Positions 11,928 to 22,183 of a DNA stretch of 64,000 bases are shown here, one piece after another (within the stretch, counting starts at the first letter, position 1; every line of letters begins with the position of its first letter). The notes below the pieces were generated by a model. The model had not been told where the DNA came from. It searched no databases and saw only the letters and a program-made list of their open reading frames with translations. The stretch covers positions 17,749,556 to 17,813,555 of the forward strand of contig NC_080055.1 in assembly GCF_026212465.1 (NCBI RefSeq), read 5' to 3'. The stretch is from Amaranthus tricolor. Its lineage: Eukaryota > Streptophyta > Magnoliopsida > Caryophyllales > Amaranthaceae. The translations under genes and the position numbers were made by a program.

Positions 11928-13540
11928 ATGACAAAAGATCGTTCTTGGATGTATGGAAGCATTGAATGGTCGGAATTTATTGATGGCGTATTAGAATTTT
12001 GTAGTATTGCGGTTGAACATCAAGTTAGGACGGGGGGAGTTGGTTTTTAGTGTCCATGTGTCACTTGTGGCAATGTATCAAAGGTAGATAGTGTTGATAT
12101 CCTTAGAGAGCACATATTTCGACGTGGGTTTAGGCCTCAATATCATGTTTGGGTTTGGCATGGTGAGAAGGGAGTTTACAAAGAGAAAAGTGTTGTTGAG
12201 GACGTCAATAATGTGATCGATGTCAATGAGGATGTAGAAGATCATGTTGATGGGTATGAGACAGATGAAGAGAATGTCGATGAGGATGTGGATCGTGTTT
12301 ATGAGATGATGGAGGGAGTCGAGGATGAGTTAGGAAAACGTCCTCGTGTTTTTGACTTGTTGACAGAGGCTTCTCAAAAGCCTTTGTACCCTGGATGTAC
12401 AAAGTTCACCAAACTAACAGTAGTGTTGATAATTTTCAACATTAAGTCAAAGTTCAATTGGAGTGACGTTAGTTTCACAATGTTATTAGAAGCGTTAGGT
12501 GAGATGCTTCCTGAGGGAAATGAACTTCCAAAGTTGACATATTATGTCAAAAAGCTCATGTGTCCTTTTGGCTTAGAGTACCATAAGATTCATGCGTGTC
12601 CGAATGATTGTGTGTTGTATCAGAATGAAAACGAGAACTTAGAAGAGTGTCCTAGGTGTGGGTTATCGCGCTACAAGCTTAAAGGGGCTCGGGATGCTAA
12701 AGGACCCCCGGCTAAGGTATTGTGGTATTTTCCAATAATACCTAGATTCAAGCGCTTGTTTTCTATAGAGAAAGATGCGTTAAATTTGAGGTGACATGCA
12801 GATAGGGTGAAGAAAGGTCACTTGCTCACACATCCATCTGATTCTCCGGAGTGGAAGAGTATTGATAGGTTGCATAAGACTTTTGGGGATGAGGTTCGTA
12901 ATTTAAGGCTCGGACTGTGTACGGACGGAATGTTCGGCATTCTTAGTTCTCAACATAGTACTTGGCCAGTACTTTTAGTGATCTATAATTTGCCACCTTG
13001 ATTGTGTATGAAGCGTAAGTACATTATGCTTTCGCTTCTTATCTCGGGTCCTAAACAACCTGGCAATGACATAGATGTATATCTTGCACCTCTCGTTGAG
13101 GATTTGAGAAAGATGTGGGATAAAGGCGTTTCAGTGTTTGATGCGTATGCTAATGAGGAGTTCACCTTGCGTGCAATGCTTTTATGCACCGTTAATGATT
13201 TTTCGGCATATGGCAACTTATCGGGTATAAGAACAAAGGGAAGAAAGGATGCCCAATATGTATCGATGACATGGAATCCACGTGGATTCCTAAGAGCAAA
13301 CACGTATTCATGCACCATTGAAAGTTCCTCCCACGTGATCACCAATATCGTAAGAAGAAGAAGATGTTCAACGGGAGGTTGAGGACCGTGTAGCTTGTCG
13401 ACCGTTGACCGGTTATGAGGTTTATGAACAGGTTAAGGGAGTTGAGACTGTATTTGGTAAAACAGGGCAAGTGCAAGGGGGTAAAGACCGATTATGTAAA
13501 AAAGAATCAATCTTTTGGTAAAACAGGTTACGTTCTTAAA
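11928..13540 (+). pseudogene. CACTA TNPD-like transposase, copy A (N-terminal and DDE part)
   Basis: ATG at 11928 follows an AATTAGG leader shared with copy B. The start DRSWMYGSIEWSEFIDGV is the Transpos_assoc domain. The region from 12300 holds FTKLTVVLIIFNIKSKFNWS and CPNDCVLYQNENENLEECPR. The segment 13002-13382 holds SGPKQPGNDIDVYLAPLVED and TVNDFSAYGNLSG, the Transposase_21 catalytic region that copy B lacks. In-frame stops occur at 12048-12050 (TAG), 12792-12794 (TGA) and 12999-13001 (TGA), and a frameshift lies near 13245. Copy B has an open Y codon and W codon at the first two sites. Near 13520 the gene runs into a deletion that removes its C-terminal half. Confidence 0.92.
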
Positions 13541-13636
13541 TTATATTATAATATATATATTTACTATATTAATTATTACTATTATTTGGTAAAATCTATT
13601 GTTTATTAATCTTTTAATTTTATATTATATTATAGG

Positions 13637-13737
13637 TTTTATACGACATTCCGAGGGAAACACGCCCTCTGAGAAATGGAGAGATACGCGAATTAAAAGA
13701 TAAGATTGCCGCGTATCTTGCTAATTTTTGTCCTTGA
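13637..13737 (+). pseudogene. Last exon of CACTA TNPA-like gene, copy A
   Basis: After an acceptor TTATAG the frame reads DIPRETRPLRNGEIRELKDK and ends IAAYLANFCP with a TGA. The same exon, with three replacements, closes the TNPA-like gene of copy B at 62675-62776. In copy A all earlier TNPA exons are deleted. Confidence 0.8.
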
Positions 13738-13964
13738 TAAATTGTAATTAGTATAGATTTTTTAGGACTTTAATGTATATTCTATATATATGTACGTACA
13801 TAATATTATATTAATATACGATCGAGAGTTTATTATTACAAAGAGATTATATGTGATTATTTGTCATTATCATTGGATTATTGGATTAATCATTGTTATT
13901 ACATTGTACATTATTATTGGATTATTATTAGTATTAAACGAAAAAGAAAAAAAAATACCAACTA

Positions 13965-14218
13965 TTTGCTGCTGTCAACAAGAAAACCTCAGCAAATAGT
14001 CTTACTTATTTGCTGCGGTTTTCTTGTTGACCGCAGCAAATACTCTTGTCTATTTACTGCGGTTCAGTGTTGACCACAACAAATAATGCCTTTTTTTGTT
14101 TTGGTTTTAAACCACAGCATTTAAAATAGGCCATTTGCTGCTATCACTATTGCTTGGGGCCAAAACTGCAGCAAATTATGGTAAAAAACAGCAGCAAATG
14201 AGGTTTTTTCCACTAGTG
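13965..14218. repeat. Right subterminal repeats of CACTA copy A
   Basis: Several TTTGCTGCGGTTTTC / ACCGCAGCAAAT pairs precede the right terminus, mirroring the left end. The last unit runs into AGGTTTTTTCCACTAGTG. Confidence 0.85.
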
Positions 14219-14321
14219 GAAAACAGTGATGGAGAACTTCATGACATTGAAAGTATTTTTTTTCCTCCTCTTCTTTTATTACATTTCAAATGCTTAAATT
14301 CTATTTTATTTATTCCACAAA

Positions 14322-14500
14322 GATGAGGTTCAAGTGCAATGTTTAAGTGATGATGATGTAGCTACGACACTTAGTGGTTCATTTGAACTTGATGAAGATG
14401 ATTTGGATGATTGTGATGATGTCTACCCTGAGACAACTGCCACAGGAGGAACTGATGTAGGGAGTAATGATGAAAACTTTGGATATGATGACATATGACT
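14322..14500 (+). pseudogene. hAT transposase acidic C-terminal tail
   Basis: The frame reads DEVQVQCLSDDDVATTLSGS and continues through DEDDLDDCDDVYPE to a TGA after FGYDDI. Acidic tails of this type end many plant BED-finger hAT transposases. It continues the remnant at 9630-10770 beyond the CACTA insertion; the dimerisation domain between them is not visible. Confidence 0.6.
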
Positions 14501-14734
14501 ATATGAGTCATTTATATTAAAAAAACTTTGTAATATTTACCTTTTGTTGTAACTTTGAACTAGTACTTTGAATTTTAAGTGTTATTTTACAATAAAAATG
14601 ACTAAATTATACATATTGGCATTAAAACTTCTTATTTGTGCAAAAATATAGAATCGTCTGATTCTACGATTCGATTCTAAGAGTCATTTCCGATTCAAGT
14701 TAGAATCACGATTCTAACAACCTTTTTTCATGTA

Positions 14735-15175
14735 GAAATGCATTATTAATAACAAATTGGTGTATTGTCCATTTTTTTGAAGCTTCTATAGCAAGCATGC
14801 ATCTAATAGTTGTAATCTTTACAAACGGTGAAAATGTCTCTTCATGATCTATATCGTATTTTTTTTATTGTACCATTTGGCTACTAATCAAGCTATGAGC
14901 CTCTCTAATGAACAAACAGCATTGAGTTTATTTTGTACATCCATTTACACCCTATTACCTTTTTTCCTTTACAAAGGGCAACAATTTTCCAAGTGTGATT
15001 TTTTGTTCATACAACATTTATCTGTGTTCATAGCTTTTAGCCATAAATGATTTTTTCTTTCTTCAGAATTTGGTTCATCATATATATTTTTGGTGTTGAT
15101 ATGCAATTTCTTGATTATTTATAGATAAAGCATGATAATTTACTAAATTACAACAATGTGTGTGAAAAGTGCATA
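14735..15175 (-). pseudogene. Copia RT relic, 5' half
   Basis: The minus strand gives [43 protein letters not shown] and then [20 protein letters not shown] and [16 protein letters not shown]. This is the first half of a copia RT, with stops and frameshifts. It ends at the H codon where the relic at 2930 resumes, showing that everything between 2931 and 14734 was inserted later. Confidence 0.85.
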
Positions 15176-15299
15176 CATGGTCTTTCAAATAAATATTCCT
15201 TAAATTGAAGCATGATAATTCTAGACTTAGCTTAATATTTTTTATCTTTATTGGAGCTAGATAAGGTTTAATTTAAGGAATAATTATTTTCTTTGACTA

Positions 15300-15485
15300 T
15301 AGCAATATTTAGCATCTTACATCTCTGGGACTGATAAGTCTTCATTATTAGTCATCACTAATATTCAACATCTTATATCTCTGGGTTGCATTAGAAAAAC
15401 TAGTCTTCATAGTTAGTCATGAATGATATGCTAATTGTGCTATACCAATATTTAACATTTTACATCTCTGGGACTAATTAGTCTA
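15300..15485. repeat. Three diverged direct repeats
   Basis: CAATATTTAGCATCTTACAT followed by CTCTGGGACT recurs at about 15303, 15360 and 15447, with 60-90 bp spacing. No coding sequence is seen from 15180 to 15735. A GGGGAGATAAAGGGAAAGG block near 15520 may be a decayed MITE end. Confidence 0.5.
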
Positions 15486-15735
15486 TGTTCTATGAATTTC
15501 TTTTTCACTATGTGATATGGGGAGATAAAGGGAAAGGTAGGAGGGATATTAGAGGGATTGTATTTATTTTATTTGATTAGCAATAGGGAAATAGAGGAAA
15601 TTAGAAAGAGGAACAATTTCCTACTTTAAACAAAAAAAATTCTATAAACTTTGAAAAGATTTAATAGAAAAGCACATTAATCTCCCCGCTCTTGCTTTTC
15701 ATTTCCTTTCAAAAATGTTATTCAAACATAATGTT

Positions 15736-16231
15736 TATTAAGATATATGTAGTCCTATGTGTAGAAGATAAGAATATTTTCTAAATATATTTTAGGAAAC
15801 TTGTTATTTTATGTTAGGAAAAATTACTAGTAATAATACAATCTTTTTTTATTTCCTTATAATAATACCAAATTTTGATTAGCATGAATAATACCAAGTT
15901 AGAGAGGTGTTTTCCTAGAATATCCTTAACATGTTAAAAATCAAATTATAGAAGATTATACGACAAAACATTGTAAAATAAAGTTGGTATTATTCTAGGA
16001 AAAAAACACCCCTTAGTTGATGTTATTCATAGTTAATCAAAAGTTGGTATTATTGTAGGGAAATTAACGAAAGATTGTATTATTCATGGTAATTTTTCCT
16101 TTATTTTGATTTTTTTTCCATATTTACTTCACTAGGGTGTGTACATAAGCTGATGTAATTATCATATATCATTAATACAAAATCACTATTCACTGGCCAA
16201 ATACTTAATTTCCACATTATTTATTTCTTCA
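15736..16231 (+). repeat. Probable 5' LTR of decayed copia-3, split by a MITE
   Basis: The segment ends TTATTTCTTCA and is followed by TGATATCAGAGTC, a slightly changed initiator-Met primer site. Sequence on both sides of the MITE (AGGAAACTTGTTATTTTATG and ACTTCACTAGGGTGTGTACA) reads like one plant copia LTR. The left boundary is a guess; no partner LTR is left. Confidence 0.55.
15818..16100. mobile_element. MITE with long terminal inverted repeats (family 1)
   Basis: The left arm GGAAAAATTACTAGTAATAA and the right arm, reverse complemented, GGAAAAATTACCATGAATAA match over more than 100 bp with motifs such as AATAATACCAA and GTGTTTTCCTAGAAT. No ORF. Related copies lie near 34272 and in the two blocks near 33930 and 36290. 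The target duplication is unclear. Confidence 0.75.
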
Positions 16232-17302
16232 TGATATCAGAGTCGATGGTGTTTCCGGCGATCTATAACTGGTCCACCATATCGGTGTTCACCATATACT
16301 CGAACACGAACTTACCTACAATGGACATTGGAATCCACTTGATGTCACCGACTTCTTTGTTCCCACCACAATGGTTAGACGCCAACAAAGGAGTTTCCAC
16401 TGCTAGATTCTTTTTTCCTGCAAATAAAACTCGGAAATCCAAAACCAGATCCAGATCATCGAAGGGACACGCACTAACTTTCTGGCAAATTAATTCCTTT
16501 TTATTCCGTAAAAAATCGATCACTCTCATAGTGACATATGGCACTGGACGGCCGCCACCAAGCTACCGGCAACTCGGACCGTTGCAACTATATCATTTAC
16601 AAAAGAACCACTGAATGACGGGGCTACCAAGTCTGATGAACTGACCCAACCTCAAAGCAGAGAACAAATCATTACCATAAACAATAAAGGAGTGGAGAGA
16701 GAATAATTAGAGTAAAGGGAAAAATCAACATTGTTTCATGTTTTTATATGGAAGCCACAACAAAGCATAAAACCGTTCACTCAATAAATCTCATGTCGCC
16801 ACCTAATGGATTTGGTCCAGCAAACAAAAGTCCCTCTCAAGCCCATAATTCTCTTTTATTTCCAAAACCCAATGGAGAAGGATTGGGCCTCCTTTGCAAA
16901 CCACACTAACTCTCTTGAATTTTTGATTGCTGGGGGACAGACACAAATGACTTATGAATCTTTAGACCTTATCTCTATTGTTCCTACTAGTCGGACTCAC
17001 ATTCAAATGGCTAAAAAGGAGCGTGTTAGTGTAGCTCAAGCCGGGAATGTTGATATTTTCCTGTCTATTCAATTAACAAAATTATCTTCTCGTCCTTAGT
17101 CTATCTTATAAATTATTATCTGTTAGTCAATTAACTAAAGAACTTTATTGTACTGTTTTAATGACTTCTAATGGCTGTATTGTACAAGATGCTCAGACCG
17201 GGACAATCATTGGACGTGGTAGTGAGAAAAAAGGCGTATACTATGTGGACGAGGCAGTTCAAAAAGGTCATACTTCGCTTGCTCATGGATCTCCTAATTA
17301 TC
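16232..17302 (+). pseudogene. Copia-3 gag/protease relic
   Basis: After the primer site, open stretches at 16231-16614 and 16806-17099 correspond loosely to gag and then to the protease and pre-integrase region: QMTYESLDLISIVPTSRTHI, LSVSQLTKELYCTVLMTSNG, CIVQDAQTGTIIGRG and AVQKGHTSLAHGSPNYL. Stops and frame changes occur throughout. The frame is interrupted at 17302 and continues at 21767, where a gypsy LTR was inserted. Confidence 0.75.
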
Positions 17303-17715
17303 TGTAACACCCCGAGATCTTAATGACGTAATTAATTAATATTATAATAACTTTTACAGATTTTATAATTACATTAAATTATTTTTAGTTAATTTTAGTA
17401 TATTACTTTCATACACGAATTTAAATGTCAACATGGTTATATAAAAAAATAGAGTTGCGATTATAAAAATATGGAGGTTCGAATTAAAATTATCATTTTA
17501 TTTGTTTTGTGAGCACATCAAAGTTGGGTCTCCTAGTTGGGCTTTACAAGGAGGTTATCAAAAATAAATAAACAAGTAAATAAATAAATAAATAAATAAG
17601 TAAATAAATAGAATAAAAAGATGAGTTAGGGTTTTAGAATGAGACACTCCCTCATTTTCAAACAAAACCAAATCAGTACACCTTACTCTCCTTCTCCTTC
17701 ACGTTTTGTGCGCCT

Positions 17716-18165
17716 TAGACCTGATCATGGGCGGCGCGGCCCGATTTGGCCCGAAAAAGTGAGGGTTTGGGTACCAAAATATGGCCCGATGGGCGGGTTT
17801 GGGCAGAAAATAAGTGGCCCGACTTTTTTTGGGACGAGTTTGGGATTGACGTTTGGCCCGCCGGCTCGACCCAGCCCGAAAAAAGTGAGGTTTGGGTACC
17901 AAAATATGTAACAATTGTATTTGCTTATTTCAATTATTTGTAATTTGTGTTTTAAATTATGTATTATATGTAACAATTGTATTTGTTTATTTCAACTATT
18001 TTTAATTTGTGTTTTTAATTATGTATTAATAATATATAACATAGGCCCGCAAGCCCGCATATTACGGGTTTGAGCAGGAACTTTTAGGCCCGCACTTCGG
18101 CCCGGCCCGACTCGGCCCGCATCAATGGACTTTTTTCCTTCTTGCCCGATGTTTGATCAGGTCTA
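17716..18165. mobile_element. GC-rich hAT MITE (TAGACCTGATCA family), copy 1
   Basis: Inverted termini TAGACCTGATCA / TGATCAGGTCTA with a perfect 8-bp duplication GTGCGCCT (17708-17715 and 18166-18173). The ends carry repeated GGCCCG/GCCCGC motifs. The middle is AT-rich with two tandem copies of a unit of about 65 bp starting TGTAACAATTGTATTTG. No coding sequence. Confidence 0.93.
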
Positions 18166-19886
18166 GTGCGCCTTCTCAAACCAAACCAACTGCTCCACCT
18201 TCTCCCACAACCAACCACCAGCAGCCCAGTCCACCTGTTGGCTGTGAATCGCACCGTGGCCACCAACAGCAGCACCAGGCCACGTTCCTCTCCCCTTCAC
18301 CAACAGATACGCCTCTTTCCCCCCTACAGCAGCCATTAGTCTTCCAAGCAGCAGCAGCCACGTTGTGGTTCTTTTTGCGGCGGCAGTAGGCGCCCAGCAC
18401 CACCACTGGCTCCTTTGGGCTGCGCCTGTGTCACCACACCACCATACCAACTCCTTCCCTTTTCACCTTTCCTGTTACTTCACCTTGGTAAGCCATAACT
18501 TCCCTAAATGATTAATTTCTTATTTTTTTAATTAGAATCTACCAACTTTATGAGTTTTGGGTTGATTATGTATTAATTTTATTGAATCTTATTGTGGGTA
18601 ATAATTAAAGATGTTATCTTTAAACAATAAATTGATTTGGGTTTAATTTAGGGATGAAATTTTAATGATGTGTGCTCTTATGTTATATGTTGGTGGTGCG
18701 ATGATTGATGGGATAATTTCATAAGTTTTTTTAAGGCTTAGTTGTGTTAATTATGATTATGATATATTTAGTTGGTAATGATTTTGATTATAGTTGACTA
18801 TAGAAATGGCTTTGGTTGTTAGTTGGGAGTAATAGTTATAAATGCATAATTTTAGTAAAGCCAAGAGCATAATGTCAACTTATCGTCGATGGCTGCTAAA
18901 GTTTCTTGTCATGTTGTTTTGATTATAGTTCTTTATAGCTTTGGAGAATGTAACAAATGATATCGCGATTCGATAATCAAGATTTGCATTATCATTATAT
19001 TAGTGTTATATTAAAATTGTAAGGCTTAGTTGTAATTAGTTTTTATAGGTAACGCAAACCGATATACTCAAATTTAGTTGATGAAAAGGAACGATTCACA
19101 TATACTTTTGCTTTTAAATTGATGAAGAGACTTATGTTGTGTTGAGTTTGACTTGTATTGAATGAGTTGTGTGCATGCTAGAGTAATCGAAAACTCATGT
19201 TGAATGGGTGATAGTGGTTACTCTGGTATTTAGTTGGTATAACAAAGTAATTAAAGGAACTTATTAGTTCTATTCCTAATTATATAGGTGCCCAATTCAT
19301 AGGAGAAAGGTAGAACTTTAATTGGGTGATTTTTGTGACTTTTTTATCGTGCAGTGACGCTTACAGGTACATACACGCAGTAATTAATTATGATATTCAT
19401 CGTTTCAAGGTATTATCAACATTTCATGATTATATGCATCGTATTAGAATTATATAGAGCGTCAGAAAGTAAATTATGCTATCGAATAGTCATAATAGTG
19501 GCATAAGCAAGTAGAATGAAAGCATTAGGAGACTACGAGAACAAATTTCTAAATAGTAAAGAATGCACTATGGTTGTGTGTGGTATGGAAGTTATTCCCT
19601 AGTTATTGAGCCTTGATTATGATGAGTTGGCGTGACTCAACTAGATTATGTCCGGTTGATTTAGTAGTTCCTTAGGTGAGATCCGAGGGGATCACCGTAA
19701 TGGAGTTATGAGCATACTTTTGTCATTGGGCGCCAGGTGGCCAATATTGCCCTTTGACCGAGGTATTACCATACGGGGTCTTGCAAACCCCAATATGGTG
19801 GCCTCTTCACTAGATTGGTACCCTAGTGCGTTAGTTTTCCCAAAGGTAGGACTCGAGAGGGTTAGCTGGAGGGGGTATGAGCTCAT

Positions 19887-20392
19887 TAGACCTGATCATG
19901 GGCGACCCGGCCCGCCGGCCTGCCCGACCCGGCCTGAAAAATTGAGCGTTTGGGTACCAAAATATGGCTCGATGGGCGGGTTTGGGCAGAAAATAAGAGG
20001 CCTGAATTTTTTTTAGGAAGGGTTTGGGATTGGCATTTCGCCCGCGGGCCGGCCCGGCCTGGAAAGGAGCTTGTTCATGATTTGCATTTTGAATTTGTTT
20101 TACATTATGTATAATATGTAACAATTGTATTTGTTTATTTCAATTATTTGTAATTTGTGTTTTAAATTATGTATAATATAACAATTGCATTTGTTTATTT
20201 CAATTATTTGTAATTTGTGTTTTTAATTATGTATAAAATATACCGCAAAAAAGCCCGCAAGCCCACAAAAAAAGCCCGCAAGCCCGCATATTACGAGTTT
20301 GGGCAGGAACTTTTAGGCCCGCACTTCGGCCCGGCCCGCATCAATGGGCCGTTTTTTTCCACTCAGCCCGGCCCGGTGTTTGATCAGGTCTA
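19887..20392. mobile_element. GC-rich hAT MITE (TAGACCTGATCA family), copy 2
   Basis: Same termini, GGCCCG-rich ends and AT-rich tandem core as copy 1. Flanked by AGCTCAT on both sides (19880-19886 and 20393-20399), a 7-bp match within an expected 8-bp duplication. Confidence 0.9.
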
Positions 20393-20426
20393 AGCTCATA
20401 CTTTGCCATGGGCGCCGGGTTGTTTC

Positions 20427-21628
20427 TGCTGGCCTCTTAGGTTTTGATGATGACTTCACTTTTAATAAACAAACATGTTTTAGAGATTATTTTGTAGATG
20501 AATATCCGATTTTGTTGAAATCGTTGATGAAGCCTATGACTTGGTTCGTGGAAGTTGTACGTGTCTTACAATATCCAAGAAGTTAGATAAGTGCTTAGGA
20601 CGTTAAAGGTAGACAGACGGTCTACTGTTCCCAAAGTTGACAATCTGACTGAAGTTGTAGATGGAGACAGTACACTGTTCCCACGTCGCAGGTCTGAAGA
20701 AAAACATCGGCTGAAAAATTGCGAATTAATTATTTTTTGTTTTTAAGTTGATGTAACGGTTAAGAATTAAATTAGTTGCTTAATTAATTAATAAATTGGT
20801 TGGCAAAACTATTTTTAGGTTATCTAAAAATAGCCTAAGACTTATTCTTTTTAAGATTGAGATCTCCTATTATTTAGGATCTTGTGTTTTAATTCTCATG
20901 CTATTTTTAGCTTGAGGAAACCGTTTTCCTCGTTGAGCAAATGACAGCAGGACGTTTATTTTTTGGCAAGACCACTATCTTTTTCTTTTGAGAACGTGGA
21001 GGATAGTGGTAGGTGTGTCTAAGGTAACTGCTGGCTGTTCCCACTATAAATAGGAGGAACTTTGCTCAAACCGTGAGGAATCTAAGAGTGTCCATTAAGG
21101 GAGATCAATTAAGAAAAATATTTTCAGTTTTCCAATGCCAATTAATTTATTATATTTTTCTTAAAGCAATTATTTAATTTTTATCCTCTTGAGAATTTGG
21201 CCTTGTAAGGGTATTTGTGTGTTTTGTTGTAACTAGACTTAAGGGAAGTCTAGGGGAATAGAGAAGCTTCAATAGAAGCGTGAGAAGAGAAAGAGAAGGA
21301 GAAAGAAAAGATAAAGAGAAGTAGGCCTAGAATAGAGAAGCTTCAAGTGAAGCAAATTGTTTTATGTGATTGTAATTGATTGCCTAAAACATAGTGAGAA
21401 TTTTGAAATCCCGGGGGTCGTGGTTTTTCCTTCTTATTAGGCCAAGAAGGTTTCCACGTAAAATCTTTGTCTCCTTTTATCTTTTTCATTTTAAGTTTAA
21501 GTTTTATTTTATTATAATTCCGCAAAATTAGAGGCAAAAATCTTAAACTTAATACACAACAATTCACCCCCCCCCCCCCCCCCCCCCTCCTCTCTTGTTG
21601 CATTCGATCATCTATTTGCATTCCTGCA
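20427..21628 (+). mobile_element. Sirevirus-type copia solo LTR
   Basis: Begins TGCTGGCCTCTTAGGTTTTG and ends CATTCCTGCA. It aligns end to end with the 3' LTR at 27730-28940. The perfect 5-bp duplication GTTTC (20422-20426 and 21629-21633) and the lack of any internal region show a solo LTR made by LTR-LTR recombination. Contains a TATAAATAG-type box at 21043-21052 and a run of 21 C at 21567-21587, where the other LTR has seven. Confidence 0.92.
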
Positions 21629-21766
21629 GTTTCCACCGCATTGTTTTTGTGGCTTGTATGTTTTAAATGGTTTATCATTCTCGTTCTTTCTTCAAACCCA
21701 AGCTCATACTTTGCATTTAAATGATTTTCGTTCCGTATAGAGGGTCGGAAATTCAAGGGTGTTACA

Positions 21767-22168
21767 TCATCAATTATGGATGTGGCACCGACGTCTAAGT
21801 TATCCTTAGGGTACTTAAAACGTTTTTTTTCTTCTTATCTTGTTGCAATACATCTTTGAATTGTGAATCTTGTATCTTAGCCAAAATCGATAAACACTCA
21901 TATGCCCTTAGTTTTTCTCGTACTATTAAACCTTTTGTTTTAATACATTATGATGTTTGGGGTCCTGCTCCCACATGTAATGCACATGGTGTCTCATATT
22001 ATATCTTGTTTGTGGATGATTGTACTCAAATGAGTTGGGTTTATTGTTTGAAATACAAGTATGATGTCTTAGATGTGTTTGACAAATTTCATCACATGAT
22101 TCTCACCTAATTTCAAACTCAACCACAAATACTCAGGTCCGACAATAGGGGTGCATATGTTAACTTAA
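21767..22168 (+). pseudogene. Copia-3 pre-integrase/integrase relic
   Basis: Continues the frame interrupted at 17302: MDVAPTSKLSLGYLK, then NCESCILAKIDKHSYALSF, FVLIHYDVWGPAPTCNAHGV, LFVDDCTQMSWVYCLKYKYD and QPQILRSDNRGAYVNL. This is the copia integrase zinc-binding region and the start of the catalytic core with its D motifs. The frame breaks off near 22168, where Sirevirus integrase sequence begins. Confidence 0.82.
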
Positions 22169-22183
22169 ACATGAAAAAATTTG

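Larger units (their letters stand above)
10786..14218 (+). mobile_element. CACTA (En/Spm) transposon, copy A, deletion derivative
   Basis: Both termini are present as inverted repeats: left CACTAGTGGAAAAAACCT, and the right end reverse complemented reads the same, with matching continuing into ATTTGCTGCT. The 3-bp target duplication is GAA (10783-10785 and 14219-14221). Terminal CACTA plus a 3-bp duplication is diagnostic of the superfamily. The interior holds a broken TNPD-like gene and the last exon of a TNPA-like gene. Compared with copy B (from 55688), about 4.6 kb is missing between roughly 13520 and 13530. Introns and leader at 11390-11927 are AT-rich and close to copy B. Confidence 0.97.
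2931..14734 (+). mobile_element. hAT transposon (outer host of nest), interrupted twice
   Basis: The two parts of the copia relic flank this block. The left terminus reads ATGTTGTTAAAG (interrupted), continuing after the inner insertion as TGTTGGTAAAATCGCAATTT near 8795. The right terminus, reverse complemented, reads GGTTGTTAGAATCGTGATT (ends near 14733), so the ends are imperfect inverted repeats. Both subterminal regions are full of GATTC/GAATC motifs (8860-8960 and 14640-14720). Between them lie a BED-finger hAT transposase remnant and a matching acidic C-terminal tail. The target duplication is too degraded to call: left TTCCATGC, right TTTCATGT. From 8960 to 9615 I see only leader-like sequence. 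Confidence 0.72.
17303..21766. mobile_element. Gypsy-type solo LTR enlarged by three insertions
   Basis: Begins TGTAACACCCCGAGATC and ends GGGTGTTACA, giving TG...CA with a 10-bp inverted terminus. It lies between two parts of one copia frame, flanked by TTATC (17298-17302) and TCATC (21767-21771), a 5-bp duplication with one change. Once the three insertions and their duplications are removed, about 2.3 kb remains, with no primer site, no gag-pol and no second LTR, so it is best read as a solo LTR. TGTAACACCC ends and a 2-kb-plus length are known from Tekay/Del-type chromoviruses; that lineage call is an inference. No genes are seen at 18500-19690. Confidence 0.72.

Noticed and set aside
18153..18389. 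Pro/Ser-rich ORF next to a hAT MITE
   Set aside because: Part of the gypsy-type LTR leader with CA-rich composition, overlapping other frames equally open; no start context or homology.
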